From contig NVQY01000191.1 in assembly GCA_002400675.1 (NCBI GenBank), positions 1 to 7,798 of the forward strand: a stretch of DNA of 7,798 nt, in the 5' to 3' direction. Shown piece after piece: positions 1 to 7,798 of the stretch. This DNA comes from Paracoccaceae bacterium (GTDB lineage Bacteria > Pseudomonadota > Alphaproteobacteria > Rhodobacterales > Rhodobacteraceae). The notes beneath the pieces were generated by a model that did no database searches, was not told the DNA's origin, and was given only the letters and a program-made list of their open reading frames with translations. The first letter of the stretch is position 1, and each line of letters starts with the position of its first letter. A program made the translations under genes and the position numbers.

Positions 1-858
1 CTTGCGATCGCTGGCGCTGGCCACCCGCCAATCGGCCACGGCGGCGGCAAACACGGCCGCATCAACCGGCAGGGCGGCATCGACGGCGGCGGACATTTCC
101 AGCGCGGTTTCTACCGGGATCACCCTGACCCCCGACGGGGGCGGAACGTCAGCCGGTCCGGTAATAAACGCCACCTCTGCGCCAAGCGATGCCAGTGCGG
201 CGGCAATCGCGCTGCCCTGTGCGCCGGACGAGCGGTTGGCGATATAGCGCACCGGGTCGATTGGTTCATGGGTCGGTCCCGAGGTCACCAGCACACGTTT
301 GCCCGCCAAGGGTCCATCCGCCAGCCGGGCTTTGATCGCGGCGACGATTTCCAAAGGCTCGGCCATGCGCCCGGCCCCGTATTCGCCGCACGCCATGTCG
401 CCCTGATTGGGGCCGACAAAGGTAATCCCGTCCTCGATCAGTTGCGCGTGATTGCGCCGGGTCGCCGGGTGCTCCCACATGCGCACATTCATCGCCGGCG
501 CGATCAGCACCGGCGTATCGGTGGCCATCAAAAGGGTCGAGGCCAGATCGTTTGCCAACCCGCCCGCCATCTTGCCCATCAGGTCGGCGGTGGCCGGCGC
601 AATCACCAGCAGATCGGCGCTGCGGGACAGTTGGATATGGCCCATTTCGGCCTCGGATGTCAGATCGAATAGGTCCCGGTGCACCGGTTGGCCGGCCAGT
701 GCGGCCACCGACAAAGGTGTTACAAACTCCTCGGCGGCGCGGGTCAGGACCGGGGACACATCGGCCCCGCGTTCCCGCAACCTTCGGATCAGATCAAGCG
801 ATTTGTAGGCGGCGATGCCACCGCCGATAATCAGCAATATACGTTTGTTGGCCAGCAT
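1..858 (-). CDS. coaBC: CoaBC bifunctional phosphopantothenoylcysteine synthetase/decarboxylase, N-terminal 286 residues (C-terminus off the left edge)
   Basis: CoaBC joins cysteine to 4'-phosphopantothenate (CoaB part) and decarboxylates the product to 4'-phosphopantetheine (CoaC part, FMN-dependent), two cytosolic steps of coenzyme A synthesis. My translation of the minus strand opens MLANKRILLIIGGGIAAYKS. The CoaC flavoprotein domain covers about residues 4-180, with the catalytic His at 74 (GHIQLS), the PAMN motif at 121-124 and the active-site Cys at 157 (MACGEYGAGR). The CoaB domain begins near 186, with TSGPTHEPIDPVRYIANRSSG at about 192-212 and AAAVADWR at 271-278; the open frame then reaches base 1. 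Bacterial CoaBC is usually about 400 residues, so roughly the last 110-120 are missing only because the window ends. The start is firm: an in-frame TAA sits directly before the ATG, and GAGG lies 6 bases upstream (865-868). It follows the sigma factor gene by 77 bases on the same strand and may share its transcript. Confidence 0.96.
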   Translation of the reverse strand, partial: MLANKRILLIIGGGIAAYKSLDLIRRLRERGADVSPVLTRAAEEFVTPLSVAALAGQPVHRDLFDLTSEAEMGHIQLSRSADLLVIAPATADLMGKMAGGLANDLASTLLMATDTPVLIAPAMNVRMWEHPATRRNHAQLIEDGITFVGPNQGDMACGEYGAGRMAEPLEIVAAIKARLADGPLAGKRVLVTSGPTHEPIDPVRYIANRSSGAQGSAIAAALASLGAEVAFITGPADVPPPSGVRVIPVETALEMSAAVDAALPVDAAVFAAAVADWRVASASDRK

Positions 859-874
859 TTAGCGCCTCGTTTTC

Positions 875-887
875 CGGGGACGCCCCG
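875..887 (-). other. Small GC hairpin just upstream of the coaBC ribosome binding site
   Basis: CGGGG and CCCCG can pair around a 3-base loop, ending 6 bases before the GAGG of coaBC. It is followed on the minus strand by only a short run of A, not a T tract, so it is not a convincing terminator for the upstream sigma gene. It could stabilise or separate the two messages. Short GC-rich stems arise easily by chance at this base composition, so no function is claimed. Confidence 0.25.
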
Positions 888-935
888 ACCATAGGCCCGT
901 GCGGTGCAATCTGCCAGCCCATTTCGCCAAGCACC

Positions 936-1814
936 CTAGTCAAGCAAATCGTGCACCTCGCGCGATCCCGCCTCAAGCCGCTTGCGCATCTTTTCCAACG
1001 CCGCTGCTTCCAACTGGCGCACCCGTTCCTTGGACAGCCCCAACTCGTTGCCAAGACTTTCCAGCGTGCGGGTGTCATCGCGCAGTTTGCGTTCGCGCAG
1101 GATGTATTGCTCGCGCGGTTTCAGGTTGGCCATTGCCGCCACCAGCCAGTCGCGCAATTGGGCCGTATCATGACTTGCCTGCACCACTTCGGGGGCCTGC
1201 GCGCTGTCATCCGGCAGGATGTCGATCCATTCGCGCCCCTCATCCTCGGAAGACTGGGTCGCGTTCAGGGAAAAATCTGACCCCGCCAGCCGCCCGGTCA
1301 TCATCTCCACATCGCGCAGCGGCACGCCAATCTCCACGGCGATCTTTTCGCGCAGCTCGTATCCGGTCAGGTCCACGCCCTGCTGTGCGGCGTCCCGTTC
1401 CAGTTGTGCCTGCACCCGGCGCAGGTTGAAAAACAGCGATTTCTGCGACGACGTCGACCCGGTGCGCACCATCGACCAGTTGCGCATGACGTATTCCTGC
1501 ACCGACGCCTTGATCCACCAGATCGCATAGGTGGAAAACCGAAAGCCCCGGTCAGGGTCGAACTTGTCCGCCGCCTTCATCAGGCCCAGCCCGGCCTCCT
1601 GAATCAGGTCATTCATCGGTGCCCCATAGCGTTTGAACCGGCCCGCCACGGAAATCGCCAGCCGCATATGGGCGTTGATCAGCCGGTGCATGGCCGCCTC
1701 GTCCCGGTGGTCGCGCCAGGCGACGGCAAGGGCGCGTTCGGTGTCGGCATCCAGCATTTCGGCCTTCATCGCCTTGCGGGTCATCGACCGGTCTTGTGCG
1801 AAATCCAGTGCCAT
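936..1814 (-). CDS. rpoH2: RpoH-family alternative sigma factor (sigma-32 type, RpoHII-like)
   Basis: A sigma factor that directs RNA polymerase to heat-shock and, for the second RpoH of Rhodobacteraceae, oxidative/singlet-oxygen stress promoters. The 292-residue length matches the family. Region 2 runs about 46-116, with NDLIQEAGLGLMKAADKFD (68-86) for core binding and FSTYAIWWIKASVQEYVMRN (93-112) for -10 recognition and melting. An RpoH box, QKSLFFNLRR, is at 124-133. SDFSLNATQS and EWIDILPDDS (about 179-204) are the RpoH-type region 3 signature. Region 4.2 has a helix-turn-helix at about 250-278 (TLESLGNELGLSKERVRQLE). The start MALDFAQDRS fits the RpoHII subtype as I remember it from Rhodobacter, and it has a strong ribosome binding site. 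It diverges from cobU and precedes coaBC. In R. sphaeroides rpoHII is under RpoE control, but I found no good RpoE-type promoter here. The family is certain; the RpoHII assignment is likely but unaligned. Confidence 0.95.
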   Translation of the reverse strand: MALDFAQDRSMTRKAMKAEMLDADTERALAVAWRDHRDEAAMHRLINAHMRLAISVAGRFKRYGAPMNDLIQEAGLGLMKAADKFDPDRGFRFSTYAIWWIKASVQEYVMRNWSMVRTGSTSSQKSLFFNLRRVQAQLERDAAQQGVDLTGYELREKIAVEIGVPLRDVEMMTGRLAGSDFSLNATQSSEDEGREWIDILPDDSAQAPEVVQASHDTAQLRDWLVAAMANLKPREQYILRERKLRDDTRTLESLGNELGLSKERVRQLEAAALEKMRKRLEAGSREVHDLLD

Positions 1815-1820
1815 ATTCGA

Positions 1821-1826
1821 TCCTCC
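1821..1826 (-). promoter_or_regulatory. Strong ribosome binding site of the rpoH2-like gene
   Basis: Read on the minus strand this is GGAGGA, 6 bases before the ATG ending at 1814. It is a near-perfect Shine-Dalgarno site and fixes that ATG as the start over later in-frame Met codons at residues 11, 16 and 20. Confidence 0.8.
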
Positions 1827-1850
1827 AGATCATCGGGCGCAACAGGTGTC

Positions 1851-1880
1851 TTGTTTTGCGTCCCCACCATGGGCTAGGCA
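1851..1880 (+). promoter_or_regulatory. Candidate housekeeping promoter for the cobU-cobC pair
   Basis: TTGTTT (1851-1856) is followed after 18 bases by TAGGCA (1875-1880). A TTG-type -35 with a TAG-type -10 is common at Rhodobacteraceae vegetative promoters, as far as I recall. The predicted start near 1887 would give a leader of only about 5 bases for the ATG at 1892, but about 32 bases for the GTG at 1919. This supports the GTG. I see no cobalamin riboswitch; the region is too short for one. Confidence 0.35.
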
Positions 1881-1898
1881 GCCATTAAACCATGCCAA
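1871..1898 (-). promoter_or_regulatory. Candidate housekeeping promoter for the rpoH2-like gene
   Basis: On the minus strand TTGGCA (1898-1893, five of six matches to TTGACA) is followed after 16 bases by TAGCCC (1876-1871), a weak -10. Transcription would start near 1864 and leave a leader of about 50 bases. A TTTAAT on the same strand in this region is an alternative -10. The site overlaps the candidate cobU promoter on the other strand. It rests on short matches only. Confidence 0.25.
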
Positions 1899-1906
1899 CC
1901 AATGAA

Positions 1907-1910
1907 AAGG
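1907..1910 (+). promoter_or_regulatory. Ribosome binding site that favours the GTG start of cobU
   Basis: AAGG, within GAAAAGG, stands 8 bases before GTG at 1919. The other candidate, ATG at 1892, has only a distant AGG in front of it. The downstream start is therefore preferred. Confidence 0.45.
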
Positions 1911-1918
1911 TAATAAAA

Positions 1919-2440
1919 GTGTTTCCAAGAGTCACATTTATTGTTGGCGGGGCGGCCTCGGGCAAGTCTGCCTGGGCCGAAGAGTTCGTGGAATCTTCAG
2001 AAAAATCAAAGATGTACCTTGCCACATCACAAGTTCTTGATGGTGAAATGCGGGCCAAAGTTGATGCCCATACCGCGCGGCGCGATCAAAGCTGGGCCTT
2101 GATCGAGGCGCAAATGGATCTGGGGCCACCCTTGTCCGGGCTAAAAACCGGCCAGATATGCCTGCTGGATTGCGCCACCATGTGGCTGTCCAACCACCTG
2201 TTGGCCGATAGCGATCTCGGCGTGGCGCAAAGCGCCCTGTTGGCCGCCATCAAAAATTGCCCCGCCGATCTGGTGATCGTTTCAAACGAGGTCGGTCAGG
2301 GAATTGTCCCCGAAAACGCCCTTGCACGGCAGTTCCGCGAGGCGCAGGGGCGCCTGAACATCACGCTCGCCGCCCGCGCCGAACTTGAGGTGCAGGTCAC
2401 GGTCGGCCTGCCCTTGGTGCTCAAGGGAACCCTGCCGTGA
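1919..2440 (+). CDS. cobU: CobU/CobP: adenosylcobinamide kinase / adenosylcobinamide-phosphate guanylyltransferase
   Basis: This enzyme phosphorylates adenosylcobinamide and then transfers GMP from GTP to give adenosylcobinamide-GDP, the activated corrinoid that receives the lower ligand in cobalamin synthesis and salvage. From the GTG start (173 residues, usual for CobP) the protein shows the P-loop GGAASGKS at 10-17; His51 in AHTARR, the likely guanylylated residue by analogy with Salmonella His46; the Walker-B-like LLDCATMWLSN at 82-92; and the family signature VSNEVGQGIVP at 121-131 followed by REAQGRLN. An ATG at 1892 would add nine residues (MPTNEKVIK), which do not resemble family N-termini and lack a good ribosome binding site. 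The first 130 bases are visibly richer in A and T than the rest of the gene. The stop overlaps the start of the next gene by 4 bases. Confidence 0.95.
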   Translation: MFPRVTFIVGGAASGKSAWAEEFVESSEKSKMYLATSQVLDGEMRAKVDAHTARRDQSWALIEAQMDLGPPLSGLKTGQICLLDCATMWLSNHLLADSDLGVAQSALLAAIKNCPADLVIVSNEVGQGIVPENALARQFREAQGRLNITLAARAELEVQVTVGLPLVLKGTLP

Positions 2441-3018
2441 CCCGGTTGTTTCTGGTGCGCCACGGCCCGACCCACGCCAAGGTGATGGTCGGCTGGTCCG
2501 ACCTCCCCGCCGACCTAAGCGACACCGCAGCACTATCCCGCCTGTCCGCGCATCTGCCGCAAACGGGCTTGGTGGTGTCGTCCGACCTCTGCCGCGCCAC
2601 GGCCACAGCGGACGCGGTGCAAGGCTCCCGCACCCGCCTGCCACACGACCCAAATCTGCGCGAAATCAACTTTGGCGCATGGGAACTACGCAGCCACAGC
2701 GAAATCGAATCACAATCCCCCGACCTGATCCGCGCCTATTGGGACCACCCCGGCGACGTGCGCCCCCCCGGCGGCGAAAGCTGGCATCAGGTGTGCGCCC
2801 GCGTGGACCGGGCCATTGATGCGCTGATCGCGGCGCACCGGGGCAGGGACCTGATCGTGGTCGCCCATTTCGGCGTGATCCTGACCCAGATCCAACGTGC
2901 CCTGCGCCTTGACACACACGCGGTCTTTGCTCAGCGGATCGACAACCTGTCGGTCACCCAATTGACCTTCCTGCCGGACGGTCACTGGCACGAAGGGCGC
3001 ATAAATCACGTCCTGTGA
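2437..3018 (+). CDS. cobC: Histidine phosphatase family protein, probably alpha-ribazole phosphatase CobC
   Basis: It has all the marks of the histidine phosphatase (phosphoglycerate mutase-like) superfamily in 193 residues: RHG at 8-10 with the phosphate-accepting His9, SSDLCRA at 48-54 with Arg53, the acid residue Glu76 in LREINFGAWE, PPGGES at 110-115, and the second His144 in VVAHFG. The superfamily alone does not fix the substrate. Its overlap with cobU points to CobC, which removes the 5'-phosphate from alpha-ribazole phosphate or adenosylcobalamin phosphate in the nucleotide loop pathway. The start is GTG within GTGA, shared with the cobU stop, and AAGGGA (2423-2428) lies 8 bases before it, so translational coupling is likely. 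A run of seven C near 2763-2769 is in frame and encodes part of the conserved PPGG motif. Superfamily is certain; CobC role is inferred from context. Confidence 0.88.
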   Translation: MTRLFLVRHGPTHAKVMVGWSDLPADLSDTAALSRLSAHLPQTGLVVSSDLCRATATADAVQGSRTRLPHDPNLREINFGAWELRSHSEIESQSPDLIRAYWDHPGDVRPPGGESWHQVCARVDRAIDALIAAHRGRDLIVVAHFGVILTQIQRALRLDTHAVFAQRIDNLSVTQLTFLPDGHWHEGRINHVL

Positions 3019-3042
3019 TGGGAGGTGCGACAAATCAGCATT

Positions 3043-3071
3043 TTACCAATCCGCGCGTCTTTGCCTAACCT
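3043..3071 (+). promoter_or_regulatory. Candidate promoter giving a leaderless GST transcript
   Basis: TTACCA (3043-3048, four of six matches to TTGACA) and TAACCT (3066-3071) are separated by 17 bases. A start about 7-8 bases after the -10 would fall on or next to the ATG at 3079. There is no Shine-Dalgarno sequence between the -10 and the ATG, which agrees with a leaderless message. Confidence 0.4.
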
Positions 3072-3078
3072 GCCGCCC

Positions 3079-3765
3079 ATGACTTATGAACTTTATATCG
3101 GCGATCGCCTGTTTTCGAGCTGGTCCCTGCGCGGCTGGCTGATGTTCGAGAAATTCAACATCCCCTGCAACACGCACATGATTGGCCTCTATTCCGGCAC
3201 CATGGCACAGGAAATGGCCCCGCTGGCCCCGGCGCGTCTGGTCCCGGCCATCAAAACGCCGGACGGAACGGTGATCAGCGAAAGCCTGGCCATTGGCGAA
3301 ACTCTGGCCGAACGCCACCCCGATGCCGGCCTCTGGCCCCGCGACCGCGCCGCCCGCGCCACCGCCCGCTGGCTGTGCGCCGAAATGACCTCAGGGTTTG
3401 GCGCGCTGCGCGACGCCTGCCCGATGCAGTTGCACCATGTAAATCAAGGCTTCAAAGCCTCCGAAGCCGTTACCAAAGACCTCGCCCACCTCGACTCCCT
3501 CTGGTCCCATGCCCGCGCCATATCAGGCGCACCCACTGGCTGGCTGTTCGGCAACTATAGCCTTGCGGACGTGTTCTATACCCCGGTTGCCGCCCGCATC
3601 ATCGGCTATGACCTGCCGGTCAGCGACGCCGCGCGCGCCTATTGCCACACCCTGCTCAGCGACCCCGCGGTCGTTGCCTGGCGCACCGAGGCCCTGAAAA
3701 CCACCTACGACCCGTTCCCCTACGACGTCGCAACCCCACAAACACCCTGGCCCACCTATCCCTGA
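3079..3765 (+). CDS. Glutathione S-transferase family protein
   Basis: A 228-residue, two-domain cytosolic GST-fold protein. The N-terminal thioredoxin-like domain (about 1-82) has SSWSLR at 13-18, where a Ser is in the usual position to activate the glutathione thiol; VPAI at 55-58, giving the cis-Pro loop that holds the glutathione backbone; and ESLAI at 68-72, the glutamyl-binding Glu-Ser pair. The helical C-terminal domain (about 90-215) has the capping box SLAD at 161-164. The SSWSLR form is shared by GSTs related to maleylacetoacetate isomerase and other Ser-type classes, but the substrate cannot be told from this. I chose the ATG because GST homology begins at MTYELYIGDR; an in-frame GTG at 3025 would add 18 residues with no domain match and overlaps a GGAGG. 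It lies 60 bases after cobC with its own likely promoter, so it need not be part of the cobalamin unit. Confidence 0.92.
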   Translation: MTYELYIGDRLFSSWSLRGWLMFEKFNIPCNTHMIGLYSGTMAQEMAPLAPARLVPAIKTPDGTVISESLAIGETLAERHPDAGLWPRDRAARATARWLCAEMTSGFGALRDACPMQLHHVNQGFKASEAVTKDLAHLDSLWSHARAISGAPTGWLFGNYSLADVFYTPVAARIIGYDLPVSDAARAYCHTLLSDPAVVAWRTEALKTTYDPFPYDVATPQTPWPTYP

Positions 3766-3822
3766 CCCCCCGGCTTCTTCTTGTTCCAAGTACTCAAATT
3801 CCCACGCCGCAAAATGGTGCCA

Positions 3823-3867
3823 CGTTAACCATTCTTAAACCCCTGACCCGCTACCCGTTAACCAATC
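3823..3867 (+). repeat. Direct repeat CGTTAACCA, CtrA-like sites upstream of comM
   Basis: CGTTAACCA occurs at 3823-3831 and again at 3856-3864, exactly 33 bases apart (about three helical turns on the same face). The match extends to CGTTAACCATTC versus CGTTAACCAATC. TTAACCAT resembles the half-site bound by the cell-cycle regulator CtrA in alphaproteobacteria, and the first copy has a second TTAA six bases on (3835-3838), close to the Caulobacter TTAA-N7-TTAA full site. The pair lies wholly between the GST stop and the comM start. Binding by CtrA is inference; the repeat itself is plain in the sequence. Confidence 0.5.
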
Positions 3868-3882
3868 AAACACCACGTCACG

Positions 3883-5403
3883 ATGGGGGACAGATTGGTC
3901 ACGCGCACATACACCGTAGCGTTTCAGGGCATCGACGCCCGCCTGGTCGAAGTGCAATGCGCCATTTCCCCTGGCCTGCCGTCCTTTTCGGTGGTCGGCC
4001 TTGCCGACAAAGCCGTCTCCGAGGCCCGTGACCGCGTGCGCTCGGCGCTTGGCTCCATGGCGATCGCACTGCCCTCCAAACGCATCACCGTGAACCTGTC
4101 CCCGGCGGACCTGCCCAAGGAAGGCAGCCACTTCGATTTGCCCATCGCCCTTGCCCTGCTGGCCGCTCTGGACATCATCCCGGTGGACGCCGCCGAAAGC
4201 ACCCTTGCGCTGGGCGAATTGTCACTGGACGGCACGTTGGTGCCGGTGCTGGGCGCACTGCCGGCGGCGATGACGGCGGCTGAAAAGGACTGCACCCTGC
4301 TGTGCCCGGCCGCGTCCGGGGCCGAGGCCGCATGGGTCGGGGCCGCAGAGGTGATCGGGGCCAAGGGACTGGACGATGTGGTCCGCCACTACTCCGGGCA
4401 ATCGCCACTTCCCCCGGCCAAACCGGGCGAAGTCTGCGCCACCCCCTCAACCCGCGACCTGCGCGACGTAAAGGGGCAGGAACGCGCCAAACGGGCGCTG
4501 GAAATCGCCGCCGCCGGGCGTCATCACCTGATGCTGGTGGGCACGCCCGGTTCGGGAAAATCCATGCTGGCCGCGCGCATTCCGGGAATCCTGCCGCCCC
4601 TGACTCCGGCAGAGGCGCTGGAAACCTCGATGATCCGGTCCCTGTGCGGGTTGCTCGACGCAGGCGGCATCAATCGCACCCGCCCGTTCCGCGAACCGCA
4701 TCACACGGCGTCCATGGCTGCCATCGTCGGCGGCGGGCGCGGGGCCAAACCGGGCGAGGTGTCACTGGCGCATAACGGCGTGCTGTTCATGGACGAATTC
4801 CCGGAATTCCCCCGCACGGTGCTGGAAACCCTGCGCCAGCCAATTGAAACCGGGGAAATCATGGTGGCACGCGCCAATGCGCATGTGAAATACCCCTGCC
4901 GGTTCATGCTGGTGGCGGCGGCCAACCCGTGCAAATGCGGCTACCTCAGCGACCCGGCCCGCGCCTGCGCCCGCGTGCCCCTATGTGGCGAGGACTATCT
5001 GGGGCGTATCTCTGGCCCGCTGATGGACCGCTTTGATCTCCGCCTCGAAGTGCCACCCGTGGGCTTTGCCGACCTCGACCTGCCCGCCAGCGGAGATTCG
5101 TCGCAGGTTGTCGCTGCCCGTGTTGCCGCCGCGCGGGACGTGCAGGCCGACCGCTATGACGCGGCCCCGGGGTTGCGCCAGAACGCCGACGCCGAGGGTG
5201 GTGTGTTGGAACAGGTGGGAACCCCGGACACCGAAGGGCGCGAATTGCTGATCCGCGCCGCCGAACGGTTCGGCCTGTCCGCGCGCGGGTATCACCGTGT
5301 GTTGCGGGTGGCGCGCACCATCGCTGATCTGGACGGGGCGACGACTGTGCGCCGCCCGCACGTGGCCGAGGCGCTTAGTTTTCGGCTGTCTACGGCGGTT
5401 TGA
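3883..5403 (+). CDS. comM: ComM/YifB family AAA+ ATPase (Mg-chelatase-like), competence and DNA recombination helicase
   Basis: ComM is a hexameric AAA+ helicase that promotes branch migration, extending recombination of imported single-stranded DNA during natural transformation. In Rhodobacter capsulatus it is, to my knowledge, needed by cells receiving gene transfer agent DNA. The 506-residue length is normal. Residues about 15-140 form the N-terminal Lon-protease-like/ChlI domain, with NLSPADLPKEGSHFDLPIAL at 71-90. The AAA+ core follows: Walker A GTPGSGKS at 220-227, FREPHHTAS at 269-277, Walker B VLFMDEFPEF at 300-309, and a Cys cluster (350, 352, 362, 368) likely to bind metal. GPLMDRFDL is at 378-386 and the C-terminal Mg-chelatase helical domain at about 405-502 (LSARGYHRVLRVARTIADLDG at 465-485). 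The ATG has no ribosome binding site. A TTG at 3895, 4 bases after GGGGGA, would start MVTRTYTVAFQG, closer to homologues as I recall, so the true start may be there. It stands alone after a 117-base gap and converges on carB. Confidence 0.95.
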   Translation: MGDRLVTRTYTVAFQGIDARLVEVQCAISPGLPSFSVVGLADKAVSEARDRVRSALGSMAIALPSKRITVNLSPADLPKEGSHFDLPIALALLAALDIIPVDAAESTLALGELSLDGTLVPVLGALPAAMTAAEKDCTLLCPAASGAEAAWVGAAEVIGAKGLDDVVRHYSGQSPLPPAKPGEVCATPSTRDLRDVKGQERAKRALEIAAAGRHHLMLVGTPGSGKSMLAARIPGILPPLTPAEALETSMIRSLCGLLDAGGINRTRPFREPHHTASMAAIVGGGRGAKPGEVSLAHNGVLFMDEFPEFPRTVLETLRQPIETGEIMVARANAHVKYPCRFMLVAAANPCKCGYLSDPARACARVPLCGEDYLGRISGPLMDRFDLRLEVPPVGFADLDLPASGDSSQVVAARVAAARDVQADRYDAAPGLRQNADAEGGVLEQVGTPDTEGRELLIRAAERFGLSARGYHRVLRVARTIADLDGATTVRRPHVAEALSFRLSTAV

Positions 5404-5406
5404 GGT

Positions 5407-5445
5407 TTGGGGGGCGTGGGTTTCACCCACCCTACACCACCCCAA
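5407..5445. terminator. Nested hairpin between convergent comM and carB, possible bidirectional terminator
   Basis: An inner stem GTGGGT/ACCCAC (5416-5421 with 5425-5430, 3-base loop) lies inside an outer pairing TTGGGG/CCCCAA (5407-5412 with 5440-5445). It fills the 52-base gap between the two convergent stops, the place for a shared terminator. Neither strand has a good T tract after the stem, so intrinsic termination would be weak. The inner part, GTGGGTTTCACCCACCCTAC, resembles an intergenic element I recall as frequent in proteobacterial genomes; that recollection is unverified. Confidence 0.45.
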
Positions 5446-5455
5446 GACAGTAGAT

Positions 5456-7798
<2,343 letters not shown>

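Noticed and set aside
794..1078. Minus-strand 94-residue frame spanning the sigma gene end and the coaBC start
   Set aside because: It overlaps two well-supported genes in another frame and shows no recognisable motif.
899..1877. Plus-strand open frames opposite the sigma gene (up to 176 residues)
   Set aside because: Antisense shadows of the conserved RpoH frame, with no domain or ribosome binding site.
2761..2770. Run of seven C in cobC as a possible frameshift or slippage site
   Set aside because: The frame before and after the run carries conserved phosphatase motifs, and the run itself encodes part of PPGG.
3025..3078. N-terminal extension of the GST from a GTG at 3025
   Set aside because: The extra 18 residues have no GST homology, the GTG overlaps the only GGAGG, and the candidate promoter lies within the extension.

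Overview
The window looks like ordinary core chromosome of an alphaproteobacterium, most probably of the Rhodobacteraceae (Roseobacter/Rhodobacter group). The grounds are high GC, an RpoH of the RpoHII type, the wording of CoaBC, ComM and CarB, and a short cobalamin-salvage gene pair. This is family-level recognition by eye, not a database result. I see no mobile element, CRISPR array, tRNA or rRNA, and no gene-free stretch over 300 bases.

Layout. On the minus strand at the left lie the N-terminal 286 residues of CoaBC (coenzyme A synthesis; its C-terminus is off the left edge) and, 77 bases upstream of it, a complete RpoH-family sigma factor. A divergent promoter region of about 100 bases separates these from a plus-strand block. 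That block holds cobU (adenosylcobinamide kinase/guanylyltransferase), a histidine phosphatase that is probably CobC and overlaps cobU by 4 bases, a glutathione S-transferase-like protein, and comM (AAA+ ATPase of the YifB/ComM family). On the right, convergent to comM, is the C-terminal 780 residues of CarB (carbamoyl-phosphate synthase large chain), whose 5' end lies beyond the right edge.

How they work together. CobU activates adenosylcobinamide, and the CobC-like phosphatase would remove the 5'-phosphate at the alpha-ribazole end of the same nucleotide-loop pathway; their overlap suggests translational coupling. CoaBC and CarB are housekeeping biosynthesis. RpoH2-type sigma factors drive oxidative and heat stress regulons, and ComM helps integrate incoming DNA. 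The GST has its own likely promoter and may belong to detoxification, but its substrate cannot be read from the sequence.

There is no undescribed multi-gene system here that I can support. The most interesting signals are regulatory: a CtrA-like direct repeat in front of comM, which fits the known link between CtrA and gene-transfer-agent/competence recipient genes; a probable leaderless start for the GST; an overlapping divergent promoter with an ambiguous start for cobU; and a nested hairpin between the convergent comM and carB genes.
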